In this document: piece by piece, positions 55,155 to 63,172 of the stretch
Position numbering within the stretch: position 1 is the stretch's first letter
Layout: each line of letters opens with the position of its first letter
Source of the DNA: Paeniglutamicibacter gangotriensis Lz1y
GTDB lineage: Bacteria; Actinomycetota; Actinomycetes; Actinomycetales; Micrococcaceae
DNA length: 64,000 bases
Direction of reading: 5' to 3'
Assembly: GCF_000348945.1 (NCBI RefSeq)
Contig: NZ_AOCK01000001.1
Location: 558,001 to 622,000, forward strand
The notes under the pieces: model-generated
The model's input: the letters and a program-made list of their open reading frames with translations, nothing else
What the model was told of the DNA's origin: nothing
Databases searched by the model: none
Program-made: the position numbers and the translations under genes

Positions 55155-55829
55155 ATGTCGGTTTCGGAACTTTCGGTCAGCACGCAGAACTACTTGAAGG
55201 TCATCTGGGGCCTGTCCGAATGGTCGGATGAGCCTGTCACCGCAACGGACATCGCCCAAAAATCCGGGCTTAAGGTGTCCTCGGTCTCCGATGCGGTGCG
55301 CAAGCTGACCGCCCAGGGGCTGGTGAGCCATGCCCGTTACGGGTCGGTGGAACTCACGGAACTAGGCCGTAAGTACGCCCTGGACATGGTGCGCCGGCAC
55401 CGGTTGCTGGAAACCTTTCTGGTCCAGGTCCTGGACTACGACTGGGATCAAGTCCACGACGAGGCGGAAAACCTTGAGCACGCCATGAGCGACTTCATGG
55501 TCGAGCGCCTCGACAAGTTCCTGGGCCACCCGACCCGCGACCCACACGGTGACCCGATCCCGGGCGCCGACGGGGCGCTCGCCGTGCCCGATGCGGTGCT
55601 GCTGAGCAGTGTGGAGCCCGGGACACGGGTCATTGTTGAGCGGATCAATGACGAGGACCCAGCCCTGCTGCAGTACCTCAGCGCCCACGGCGTCATCCCG
55701 GGCGTAGGCCTGATGGTCGCTGACCAAGAACCGTTCTCCGACGCGGTGCAGGTGGCGCTCGAGCACGGCTCCGGGAAGCTCGCGCTGGGTCGCAGGGCCG
55801 CGGAGGCACTGCACGTCTCGCAGGCCTAA
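55155..55829 (+). CDS. DtxR/MntR-type metal-dependent repressor
   Basis: A 224-residue DtxR-family protein with the N-terminal winged helix (ATDIAQKSGLKVSSVSDAVRKL), the dimerisation domain and a C-terminal SH3-like (FeoA) domain. The metal-site segment reads VHDEAENLEHAMS: H101, E105, E108, H109. DtxR itself has a cysteine where E105 stands; glutamate there is the manganese-regulator (MntR) pattern. It should repress Mn(II) uptake when Mn is plentiful. The convergently placed Mn ABC importer about 2 kb away is a probable target. Confidence 0.92.
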   Translation: MSVSELSVSTQNYLKVIWGLSEWSDEPVTATDIAQKSGLKVSSVSDAVRKLTAQGLVSHARYGSVELTELGRKYALDMVRRHRLLETFLVQVLDYDWDQVHDEAENLEHAMSDFMVERLDKFLGHPTRDPHGDPIPGADGALAVPDAVLLSSVEPGTRVIVERINDEDPALLQYLSAHGVIPGVGLMVADQEPFSDAVQVALEHGSGKLALGRRAAEALHVSQA

Positions 55830-55978
55830 GGAGGTGCGGGAGTTGGGCGCCGGGGCAGGGGGTCCGCTAAGGATTTCGAAGAATGGCTGGCACGGCCTAT
55901 TATGGCTGAGGCGTGTCCTGCGCCACAACCAGCTTGCGCCTTGTTACGCGCTACGATCCCGTCGACTTGAGGACCCCC

Positions 55979-57265
55979 ATGAAGCTGCTGAAATCGATTC
56001 CCCTGCTCGGCTGGATCCTGGTCGCCATTGTGCTGGGCATCCTCACCGGACCGGTGATGCCCGCTTGGCTTGGTGGGGTGTTCCTGACTTATAACTCGAT
56101 CTTCTCGGGATTCCTCGGCTTCATCGTGCCACTGATTATCCTGGGCCTGGTCATGCCCGCCATCGCCGAACTTGGCAAGGGCGCCGGGAAATGGCTCGGC
56201 ATCACCGCGCTGATTGCCTACGGCTCCACCATCCTCGCCGGACTGCTGGCTTACTTCGTCAGCCGGTGGCTGTTCACCCCGTCGCTGTCGGGCAGCGGAC
56301 TGGCCGAACTCGGCGACGACGATGATTCGGGCTTCGAACCGTTCATCAGCGTGGTGGGCTCCGCGGGTGACTCGGCCACCGAGATCGTGCTTGAACCGGT
56401 GATCGGCGTGATGAGCGCATTGATCCTGGCCTTCGTGATCGGCATTGGCCTCACCGCATTCCATTCCAAGGTGCTCTTCCGCGGGGCCATCGAGTTCCGC
56501 ACCATCATCGAGTCGGTGATCCGCCGCATCATCGTGCCGGCGCTGCCACTGTTCATCTTCGGCATCTTCATGGACCTCTCCGCCAGCGGTGCAGCGGTCA
56601 CGATCGTGACCAAGTTCCTGCTCGTGGCGCTGGTGTCCTTTGCCCTCACCTTTGTCGTGCTGTTGATCCAGTACACCGTGGCAGGAACCATGGCAGGAAA
56701 AAACCCGTTCAAGGCGCTGTGGAACATGCGCGATGCCTACTTCACGGCGCTGGGCACCTCCTCCTCGGCCGCTACGATTCCTGTCACCCTTGAATCAACC
56801 AAGAAGAACAACGTCTCCAACTCGGTGGCTGGCTTCGTGGTGCCGCTGTGCGCCACGATCCACCTCTCCGGCTCGATGGTCAAGATCACCTGCTTCTCGA
56901 TCGCTGTCCTGCTGCTCACCGGCGGGGACGTCAGCTTCGGCGCGTACCTGCCCTTCATCTTGATGCTCGGCGTCATGATGATCGCCGCACCGGGTGTTCC
57001 CGGCGGGGCGATCGCCGCGGCAGCGGGCCTGCTGGCACAGATGCTCGGCTTCGGAGAGGTCGAGGTCGGACTCATGTTCGCCGCGTACATCGCCCTGGAC
57101 AGCTTCGGCACCGCAACCAACGTGACCGGCGACGGCGCCATTGCGATGATCATGAACAAGCTCACCCGCGGCAACCTTGGCGCCCAAGCGCAGGATCCTG
57201 CGGATGAAGAGGTCCAGACGGCAGTGCCCGACGCCACGACCGAATCCCACACTCTGGCCCAGTAG
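55979..57265 (+). CDS. Dicarboxylate/amino acid:cation symporter
   Basis: A 428-residue membrane protein of the DAACS family (PF00375). Family landmarks are the serine-rich LGTSSSAATIPVTLE hairpin and the PLCATIHLSGSM loop, followed by GVPGGAIAAAAGL and a DSFGTATNVTGDGAIA substrate region. It imports an amino acid or dicarboxylate with Na+ or H+. ATG 55979 follows GAGGA. It ends in a strong terminator shared with the convergent Mn operon. Confidence 0.93.
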   Translation: MKLLKSIPLLGWILVAIVLGILTGPVMPAWLGGVFLTYNSIFSGFLGFIVPLIILGLVMPAIAELGKGAGKWLGITALIAYGSTILAGLLAYFVSRWLFTPSLSGSGLAELGDDDDSGFEPFISVVGSAGDSATEIVLEPVIGVMSALILAFVIGIGLTAFHSKVLFRGAIEFRTIIESVIRRIIVPALPLFIFGIFMDLSASGAAVTIVTKFLLVALVSFALTFVVLLIQYTVAGTMAGKNPFKALWNMRDAYFTALGTSSSAATIPVTLESTKKNNVSNSVAGFVVPLCATIHLSGSMVKITCFSIAVLLLTGGDVSFGAYLPFILMLGVMMIAAPGVPGGAIAAAAGLLAQMLGFGEVEVGLMFAAYIALDSFGTATNVTGDGAIAMIMNKLTRGNLGAQAQDPADEEVQTAVPDATTESHTLAQ

Positions 57266-57285
57266 TCCACGCGGCCCGAAAGTAC

Positions 57286-57324
57286 AGCTGGTGCCGACGC
57301 TGCAGGGCAGCGTCGGCACCAGCT
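57286..57324. terminator. Bidirectional terminator
   Basis: A perfect 17-bp stem, AGCTGGTGCCGACGCTG (57286-57302) with its complement (57308-57324), closed by CAGGG. It lies between the convergent symporter and Mn permease genes; its right end touches the permease stop codon. Confidence 0.85.
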
Positions 57325-58220
57325 TAGTTTTGCGAGTTCTCGGAGACCGGTTTGTCCCCGGCGCGCGCCCGGCGCACCAAGGCGGCGATGCGCCGGCCCA
57401 GCAGCCCCTGCGCGGGGGCAAAGAGATAGACCAGCGCGAACACCGCTCCCTGGACCAGCACGATCATGCCGCCGGAGGCGGTGTCCAGGTAGTAGCTGGC
57501 ATACAGCCCGATGACCGCGCAGGTCACCGAGACCGTCGGGGCGATCACCAGCATCCGCCCGAACCTGTCGGTGAGCAGGTGCGCCGTGGCTCCGGGGATG
57601 ATCAGCATCGCCACCACCAGGATCACACCCACCGCCTGCAACGCCACCACGGAAGTCAGCGCCAGCAGCCCCAACAAGGCAGCCCCCAGCAGTCGCGGGT
57701 TCAATCCGATGGCGTGGGCGTGGGTGGCATCAAAAGCAAAAAGCGTGAAGTCCCTGGCCTTGAGCAGCAACACGCCCAGGGCCAGGGCCCCCAGGATTAG
57801 GATCTGCACCAGTTCGGCCCGCGAAACTCCCAGCAGGTTGCCGAAGATGATGTGCCCCAAATCGGTTTCCGAGGGCGTCACGGAGATCAACACCAGCCCC
57901 AGGGCGAAGAGCGTGGAGAAGACGATGCCGATGGCGGCATCCTCCTTGATGCGGCTGGTGTCGCGCACCGCCCCGATCAGCCCGACCGCCAGGAATCCGA
58001 AGAGCAGTGCCCCAATGGCAAAGGGCACCGAGAACATATAGGCCAGTACGACGCCCGGGAGCACCGCATGGGAGACCGCATCTCCCATCAGCGACCAGCC
58101 GATGAGCACCAGCCAGCAGGAGAGCACCGCGCAGACGGCCGCGGCGGTCACCGCGGTGGCCAGTGCGTTGAGCATGAAGCCGTAGCCCAGAGGTTCGAGA
58201 ACCAGCTCGAGCAGGTTCAT
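57324..58220 (-). CDS. Manganese ABC transporter permease
   Basis: A 298-residue membrane protein of the ABC-3 (ZnuB/MntB/PsaC) family with about nine helices. The start FMLNALATAVTAAAVCAVLSCWLVLIGWSLMGDAVSHAVLPGV and the later HAHAIGLNPRLLG and ALQAVGVILVVAMLIIPGATA are its conserved patches. Its start overlaps the ATPase stop (ATGA). It is last in the binding protein / ATPase / permease operon. Confidence 0.93.
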   Translation of the reverse strand: MNLLELVLEPLGYGFMLNALATAVTAAAVCAVLSCWLVLIGWSLMGDAVSHAVLPGVVLAYMFSVPFAIGALLFGFLAVGLIGAVRDTSRIKEDAAIGIVFSTLFALGLVLISVTPSETDLGHIIFGNLLGVSRAELVQILILGALALGVLLLKARDFTLFAFDATHAHAIGLNPRLLGAALLGLLALTSVVALQAVGVILVVAMLIIPGATAHLLTDRFGRMLVIAPTVSVTCAVIGLYASYYLDTASGGMIVLVQGAVFALVYLFAPAQGLLGRRIAALVRRARAGDKPVSENSQN

Positions 58221-58960
58221 GCGGCATCCCCCCTGACCAGGACGTCAAGGCCGAAGGCCAGGGCGAGGTTTTCCGGACGCAGCACGGTGCGCGGGTCCCC
58301 GTGCATCAGCACCTTGCGCATCAAGAGCACCGCCTCGTCGGCAAGATCCGGTAGCGCGTGCAGGTCGTGGGTGGAAATCAGGATGGCGGCCCCGGCGGCG
58401 GCCTGTTCGCGCAGCAGCCGGGTGATGGTGGCCTCGCTTCTCTTGTCGACCCCGGCGAACGGCTCGTCGAGTAGCAACACCGTGGCGTCTTGGGCAATGC
58501 CGCGGGCCACGAAGGCGCGCTTCTTCTGGCCTCCGGAGAGCTGCCCGATCTGCCGGTGCGCGTAACCCGTGAGCTCCACGCGTTCCAGGGCCTGATCCAC
58601 CGCCAGCTTGTCCGTAGTGGATGGGCGGCGGGTGAAACCCATGTGCCCGTAACGGCCCATCATCACCACGTCGTGCACCGAGACCGGGAAGGACCAATCG
58701 ACCTCCTCGGACTGCGGAACATACCCGATCGCCGCCGCCTTCCTGGCCTTGGCCGGGCTGCCGCCATTGATAAGCACCGTCCCGGCCTCGGGTTTGAGAA
58801 GCCCCATGATGGCCTTGAACAAGGTGGATTTGCCGGACCCGTTCATGCCCACCAGCCCGCAGATACGCGAGGGATTCAGTTGCAGGCTGGCCCCGTCGAG
58901 GGCCAAGACCTCGCCGTAGCGCACCGTCAGGTCGACTGCGTCGATGGCCGGTGTGCTCAT
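58217..58960 (-). CDS. Manganese ABC transporter ATP-binding protein
   Basis: A 247-residue ABC ATPase: Walker A GMNGSGKST, VPQSEEVDWSFPVSV (the Q-loop pattern typical of Mn/Zn importers), signature LSGGQKKRAFVARG, Walker B LLLDEPFAGVD and H-loop STHDL. It overlaps both neighbours by four bases and energises Mn(II) import. Confidence 0.93.
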   Translation of the reverse strand: MSTPAIDAVDLTVRYGEVLALDGASLQLNPSRICGLVGMNGSGKSTLFKAIMGLLKPEAGTVLINGGSPAKARKAAAIGYVPQSEEVDWSFPVSVHDVVMMGRYGHMGFTRRPSTTDKLAVDQALERVELTGYAHRQIGQLSGGQKKRAFVARGIAQDATVLLLDEPFAGVDKRSEATITRLLREQAAAGAAILISTHDLHALPDLADEAVLLMRKVLMHGDPRTVLRPENLALAFGLDVLVRGDAA

Positions 58961-59919
58961 TCGGTGCCCCCGGTCATCGCTTCAAGGATCACGTCGGAGT
59001 CGTGGCGGATCATGTCCAGGTAGGTGGGGACCGGGCCGTCGGCCTCGGAGAGTGAATCGACGTAGAGTGTGCCTCCGAAGACAGCATCGGAGCCCTGTAC
59101 CACCTGTTGCATGGGGGCATCGGAGACAGTGGATTCGCAGAAGACCGCCGGCACCTTGTTCTCTTGGACGAACTCGATCACCGAGACGATCTGTCGAGGG
59201 GAGGCCTGCTGCTCGGCGTTGACGGCCCAGATGTACTTTTCCCGCAGGCCGACGTCGCGGGCCAGATAGGAGAAGGCGCCCTCGCAGGTCACCAACGCCC
59301 GCTCGTTCTCCGTCAGCCCGGAGAGCCCGGCGAGCAGGTTTTCTTGCAGCGCCTGCAGCTCGGCAGTGTAGGTGGCGGCATTATTTGTGTAGTGCTCGCG
59401 GTTATCCGGGTCCAACTCGATGAACGCGTCACGGATATTGGCAACGTATTTCTGCACGTTCAGCGGGCTCATCCAGGCGTGCGGGTTGGGTTTTCCGGCG
59501 TCGGCATCCTCGGTGATGTCCATGACCTCGATTCCGTCGCTGAGCACTACGTGCGGCACCTCGAATTCGGCGACGAACTGCCCGAACCAGGCCTCGAGGT
59601 TCAGCCCGTTGTCCAAGATCAACTGCGCCTTCGAGGCCTTGGCGATGTCCTGCGGAGTGGGTTCATATCCGTGGATCTCCGCCCCGACCTTGGTGATCGA
59701 TTCGACCGCGAGCTTGTCTCCGGCGACGTTCTGCGCGATATCAGCCAGCACGGTGAAGGTTGTCAGCACGACAGGCAGGTCCTCGGAGTTCTGGGTGGCG
59801 GGGGCCTCGGGGGAGCCGCATCCGGCTAGGGTCGCGGCCAGGGAGAGGCCGACCAAGGTAGCGGTCAGACGGTGGCCCCACCGATGGAATACCGCTGGGG
59901 GCTGGAAAGGATTCGTCAT
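58957..59919 (-). CDS. Manganese-binding lipoprotein of the ABC importer
   Basis: A 320-residue cluster A-I (TroA/PsaA) metal-binding protein. The signal peptide ends in lipobox LAGC (C34), so it is a lipoprotein. The metal ligands read H83 (IHGYEPTP), H147 (PHAWMSP), E213 (CEGAFSYLA) and D288 (LYVDSL). His-His-Glu-Asp is the PsaA/MntC manganese set; zinc-type ZnuA has a third histidine in place of the glutamate. It is first in the operon, downstream of a palindromic operator region. Confidence 0.94.
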   Translation of the reverse strand: MTNPFQPPAVFHRWGHRLTATLVGLSLAATLAGCGSPEAPATQNSEDLPVVLTTFTVLADIAQNVAGDKLAVESITKVGAEIHGYEPTPQDIAKASKAQLILDNGLNLEAWFGQFVAEFEVPHVVLSDGIEVMDITEDADAGKPNPHAWMSPLNVQKYVANIRDAFIELDPDNREHYTNNAATYTAELQALQENLLAGLSGLTENERALVTCEGAFSYLARDVGLREKYIWAVNAEQQASPRQIVSVIEFVQENKVPAVFCESTVSDAPMQQVVQGSDAVFGGTLYVDSLSEADGPVPTYLDMIRHDSDVILEAMTGGTE

Positions 59920-59978
59920 TGAGGTCCTAATCGGTCAGTCGTGTCGATGTGCGGGGAGAGTCGGTGAATAATTCATGT

Positions 59979-60015
59979 TACGCCATGACGTACACGATTG
60001 TACGTCTAGACGTAA
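59979..60015 (-). promoter_or_regulatory. Palindromic operator region of the Mn importer operon
   Basis: TACGTCTAGACGTA (60001-60014) is a perfect 14-base palindrome. It overlaps a second inverted repeat, ACGTAC...GTACGT (59988-60005). The whole is framed by TTACG (59979-59983) and CGTAA (60011-60015). It lies about 60-95 bases upstream of the binding-protein start, a suitable place for the DtxR/MntR-type repressor encoded at 55155. Confidence 0.65.
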
Positions 60016-60191
60016 CCTTATGGCCGGATGTCCGTGAGAGAGGCAACTGTGGCTGGGATCGGCGCCCCGGAAGACTCATGCACGAACCACCGACAGGTAT
60101 CCGATGGGAACCATTGATGTGATGCGGTCACCGGCATAGAATCGCCCGTGGATCCACATTCGTACACCACTTTTGATTGGTCGGAGTCGTC

Positions 60192-60965
60192 ATGCCCAAG
60201 CCCGAGCTGCCCGTCGGATCGCCCTGCTGGATCGATCTGTTGACATCGAACCCGGAGAAATCCAAGGAGTTCTACAACGCGCTCTTTGGCTGGACCTACG
60301 AGACCGGGGACCAGGAAAAGTACGGCGGCTACGTCACCGTGTCCAAGGGCGAGGCGATGGTCGCCGGGATTATGAAGAACGACGGAACCTCCGGTTCCCC
60401 CGACACCTGGACGACCTACCTGCGCGTGGAGGACATCGACGCTGCGGCGAAGTCCGCGGCCGTGCATGGCGGACAGATCTACATGCCCCCCATGGAGGTT
60501 CCCGACCAGGGCAAGATGGCGATGTTCGCGGATGCCTCGGGTGCCGCCGTCGGGATCTGGGAATTCGGCGGGCACACCGGCTACCAGTTGGCTGCCGAGA
60601 ACGGGGCACCGGCCTGGCACGAGCTCTTCACCCGGGACTTCGAGCCGGCCGTGAAGTTCTACCAGGACGTCTTCGGCTGGAAAACCGCAATGGTCGGCGA
60701 CACCGACGAATTCCGGTACACCACCCTCGGGGAAGGCGACAACGCGAAGGCCGGCATCATGGACGCCAGTTTGTTCTTGCCCGAGGGGGCCCCGCCCAGC
60801 TGGCACGTGTACTTCGCGGTCGACAATGCCGATGACGTGGTTTCCAAGACCCTGACCCTGGGCGGGGCGGTCCTCCAGCCCGCCCAGGACACGCCATTCG
60901 GGCGCAACGCCGCGCTGACGGATCCCACCGGTGCGGAGTTCTGGATCACCCAGGACATCGGCTAG
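60192..60965 (+). CDS. VOC family protein with two glyoxalase-like domains
   Basis: A 257-residue protein made of two VOC repeats. The first begins SPCWIDLLTSNPEKSKEFYNALFGW, the second AWHELFTRDFEPAVKFYQDVFGW. Each has the E/H pattern at strand ends (GIWEFGGH; AEFWITQ). This arrangement is common in actinobacterial VOC proteins of unknown substrate. ATG 60192 follows CGGAG. Enzyme activity is not assignable. Confidence 0.9.
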   Translation: MPKPELPVGSPCWIDLLTSNPEKSKEFYNALFGWTYETGDQEKYGGYVTVSKGEAMVAGIMKNDGTSGSPDTWTTYLRVEDIDAAAKSAAVHGGQIYMPPMEVPDQGKMAMFADASGAAVGIWEFGGHTGYQLAAENGAPAWHELFTRDFEPAVKFYQDVFGWKTAMVGDTDEFRYTTLGEGDNAKAGIMDASLFLPEGAPPSWHVYFAVDNADDVVSKTLTLGGAVLQPAQDTPFGRNAALTDPTGAEFWITQDIG

Positions 60966-61013
60966 GGAAAGTAGCCAAAGGAACCGCCGCAATGGTTCCC
61001 CGCTCGGGGGATT

Positions 61014-61062
61014 CATTGACGCCGGCGCCCGTTACGTGGGGTGCGAGGCGCCGGCGTCAATG
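61014..61062 (+). terminator. Hairpin terminator after the VOC gene
   Basis: A perfect 16-bp stem (61014-61029 with 61047-61062, GGCGCCGGCGTCAATG) with a 17-base loop, about 50 bases beyond the stop. Confidence 0.7.
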
Positions 61063-61126
61063 GATATTGGGGCCCGTGCTGACGCCCATCGCCGCGGACG
61101 CCAGGACCGAAGAAACGTGTAGACGA

Positions 61127-61165
61127 CTGTGGCCGCGTTCGGAAATACTCGGAACGCGGCCACAG
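61127..61165 (-). terminator. Hairpin terminator after purB
   Basis: A perfect 14-bp stem (CTGTGGCCGCGTTC with GAACGCGGCCACAG) and an 11-base loop, 37 bases beyond the purB stop. Confidence 0.8.
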
Positions 61166-61201
61166 CTTAGTGAACTGGTGCGAGGCAACCCCGCCCGGGA
61201 G

Positions 61202-62611
61202 TTACTTCTTCAGGTGGTCGACCAGCTTCGAAGCAATGCCGTTGTAGGAACCCGGGGTCAGCGCCAGCAGGCGTGCCTCGGCCTCGGCGGACAGGCCCAG
61301 CGTGGAGACGAACTCCTGCATGCGGGCCGCATCGACGCGCTGGCCGCGGGTCAGGTCCTTGAGTCGCTCGTAGGGGTTCTCCATCCCTTCGACCCCGGCG
61401 ATGGACTCGGCGCGCATGACCATCTGGATGGCCTCACCGAGCACCTCCCAGTTGTTCTCAAGGTCCTCGGCCAGTACGGCCTCGGCAACGTCCAAGCGGT
61501 CAAGGCCCTTGGCAACGTTGGAGATCGCCAGCAGCGAGTGACCAAAGGCGGTGCCGATGTTGCGCTGCGAGGAGGAGTCGGTGAGGTCGCGCTGCCAGCG
61601 GCTGGTCACCAGGGTGGCACCCAGGGTGTCGAGCAGGCCGTTGGAGATTTCCAGGTTCGCCTCGGCGTTTTCGAAGCGGATCGGGTTGACCTTGTGTGGC
61701 ATCGTCGAGGAACCGGTGGCACCTGCCACGGGGACCTGCGCGAAGTAGCCGATGGAGATGTAGCTCCACACGTCGGTGCACAGGTTGTGCAGGATCCGGT
61801 TGAAGCGTGCCATATCCGCGTAGAGCTCGGCCTGCCAGTCGTGCGATTCGATCTGGGTGGTCAGCGGGTTCCAAGTCAATCCCAGGCCCTCGACGAAGGT
61901 GCGCGAGACTTCCTGCCAGTCAGCGGCGGGGACCGAAGCGTAGTGGGCGGCGTAGGTGCCGGTGGCGCCGTTGATCTTGCCCAGGAACTCGGTCTTTTCG
62001 ATACGGTCCAGCTGGCGGGTCAGGCGCCAGGCCAACACCGCCATTTCCTTGCCCAGAGTGGTGGGGGTGGCCGGCTGTCCATGGGTGCGCGAGAGCATCG
62101 GCACGTCGCGGGAATCCTCGGCCATGGTGGTGATCTGGGCGACCAGCTCGCAGGCGGCCGGCAGCCATACGTTGGTGACAGCGTCCTTGATCCCCAGGGC
62201 GTAGGAGAGATTGTTGATGTCTTCGGAGGTGCAGCCGAAGTGCACCAGCGCGGTGAGGTTCTCGACGCCGATGTTGCCCAGGCGGCGGCCAATGTAGTAC
62301 TCCACAGCCTTCACATCGTGGACCGTCACGGCCTCGATCTCGGCCAGTTCGGCTACGGAAGCCGCATTGAAGTCGGTGACGATCTTGCGCAGTGCACTGC
62401 GCTGGGCGGCGGTGAGCGGGGAGGTGCCCGGAAGTACGGAGTTGTCGGTCAGGTGGATCAACCACTCGACTTCCACGTGGACGCGGTCGCGGTTCAATGC
62501 CGCTTCGGAGAGGTGGTCGACCAACGGGGCCACTGCGGCACGGTAACGACCGTCCAGGGCGCCAAGGGCGAGGGGTTCGGATGCAAGTGAAATGCGCGCG
62601 GAATCAGCCAT
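61202..62611 (-). CDS. purB: Adenylosuccinate lyase
   Basis: A 469-residue member of the fumarase/aspartase superfamily. It cleaves adenylosuccinate to AMP and fumarate, and SAICAR to AICAR, in purine synthesis. The superfamily signature loop is GSSTMPHKVNPIRFENAE, carrying the catalytic serine. The catalytic histidine is in SRTHGQPATPTTLGKE, and FGCTSEDINNLSYAL is also conserved. The length and N-terminal LGALDGRY match the longer E. coli-like PurB form. ATG 62611 is preferred; ATG 62620 is possible. Confidence 0.96.
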   Translation of the reverse strand: MADSARISLASEPLALGALDGRYRAAVAPLVDHLSEAALNRDRVHVEVEWLIHLTDNSVLPGTSPLTAAQRSALRKIVTDFNAASVAELAEIEAVTVHDVKAVEYYIGRRLGNIGVENLTALVHFGCTSEDINNLSYALGIKDAVTNVWLPAACELVAQITTMAEDSRDVPMLSRTHGQPATPTTLGKEMAVLAWRLTRQLDRIEKTEFLGKINGATGTYAAHYASVPAADWQEVSRTFVEGLGLTWNPLTTQIESHDWQAELYADMARFNRILHNLCTDVWSYISIGYFAQVPVAGATGSSTMPHKVNPIRFENAEANLEISNGLLDTLGATLVTSRWQRDLTDSSSQRNIGTAFGHSLLAISNVAKGLDRLDVAEAVLAEDLENNWEVLGEAIQMVMRAESIAGVEGMENPYERLKDLTRGQRVDAARMQEFVSTLGLSAEAEARLLALTPGSYNGIASKLVDHLKK

Positions 62612-62818
62612 GGTGCCCATTCTTTCACGATTCAACGCTTCGGTACCCAGTGCGTGACGACGCCCACTTCATCGAAGCCGCCGAATGATCAAGGGTCTAG
62701 TTGTCCACAGCTTGTCTGATCCGGCGTCCCGCCGTGGTCGGGCGCTGTCAGCGTAGGTCTCAAGGACGCAGTGCCGGGCCGCCCGGCGTCATCAAGGAAA
62801 GGGAACGGTGGAAAGACG

Positions 62819-63136
62819 ATGCTTGAAGCAATCGCCGATGAAATGCTCATGCGGGTGGTCGCCACCCAGGCGGCGGTGTATCGGGCCCGCGCGCAGCTTG
62901 AACAGGTGCTGGGCTTGGAATGGGAGTCCCCGGCCGGTCGTGCGTTCAGGGACAGGGCGGGGGAGCTAGCCGCGAAGATCGCAGATCTGGACGCGCGGCT
63001 GGAATCGGCGCGCGGTGAAATCTGGGCCGCTCGTGCAGATCTGGCCGAGCTCGAGGCCATCATCCTGTCCACCATGGGTGCACCGGGTCCGATCATGGCA
63101 CCCGGCGGGCTGCCCCGCGGGTTGCTCGGCGGCTGA
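62819..63136 (+). CDS. Small helical protein, WXG100-like in outline
   Basis: A 105-residue helical protein from ATG 62819 with GGAAAGGGAACGG upstream. Long helices flank a turn with WESPAGRAF, and the C-terminus is Gly/Pro-rich (APGPIMAPGGLPRGLLGG). The size and W-x-S-x-x-G turn recall ESX (WXG100) partners, but the exact WxG motif is absent. It is followed 36 bases later by a large helical/hydrolase-like gene, likely in the same operon. Confidence 0.7.
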   Translation: MLEAIADEMLMRVVATQAAVYRARAQLEQVLGLEWESPAGRAFRDRAGELAAKIADLDARLESARGEIWAARADLAELEAIILSTMGAPGPIMAPGGLPRGLLGG

Positions 63137-63172
63137 ATATCGCAGACGGCGTGACCAAGAGGAGCAAGAAGG

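Noticed and set aside
60992-62590. A 532-codon plus-strand open frame
   Set aside because: It is antisense to purB and has shadow composition.
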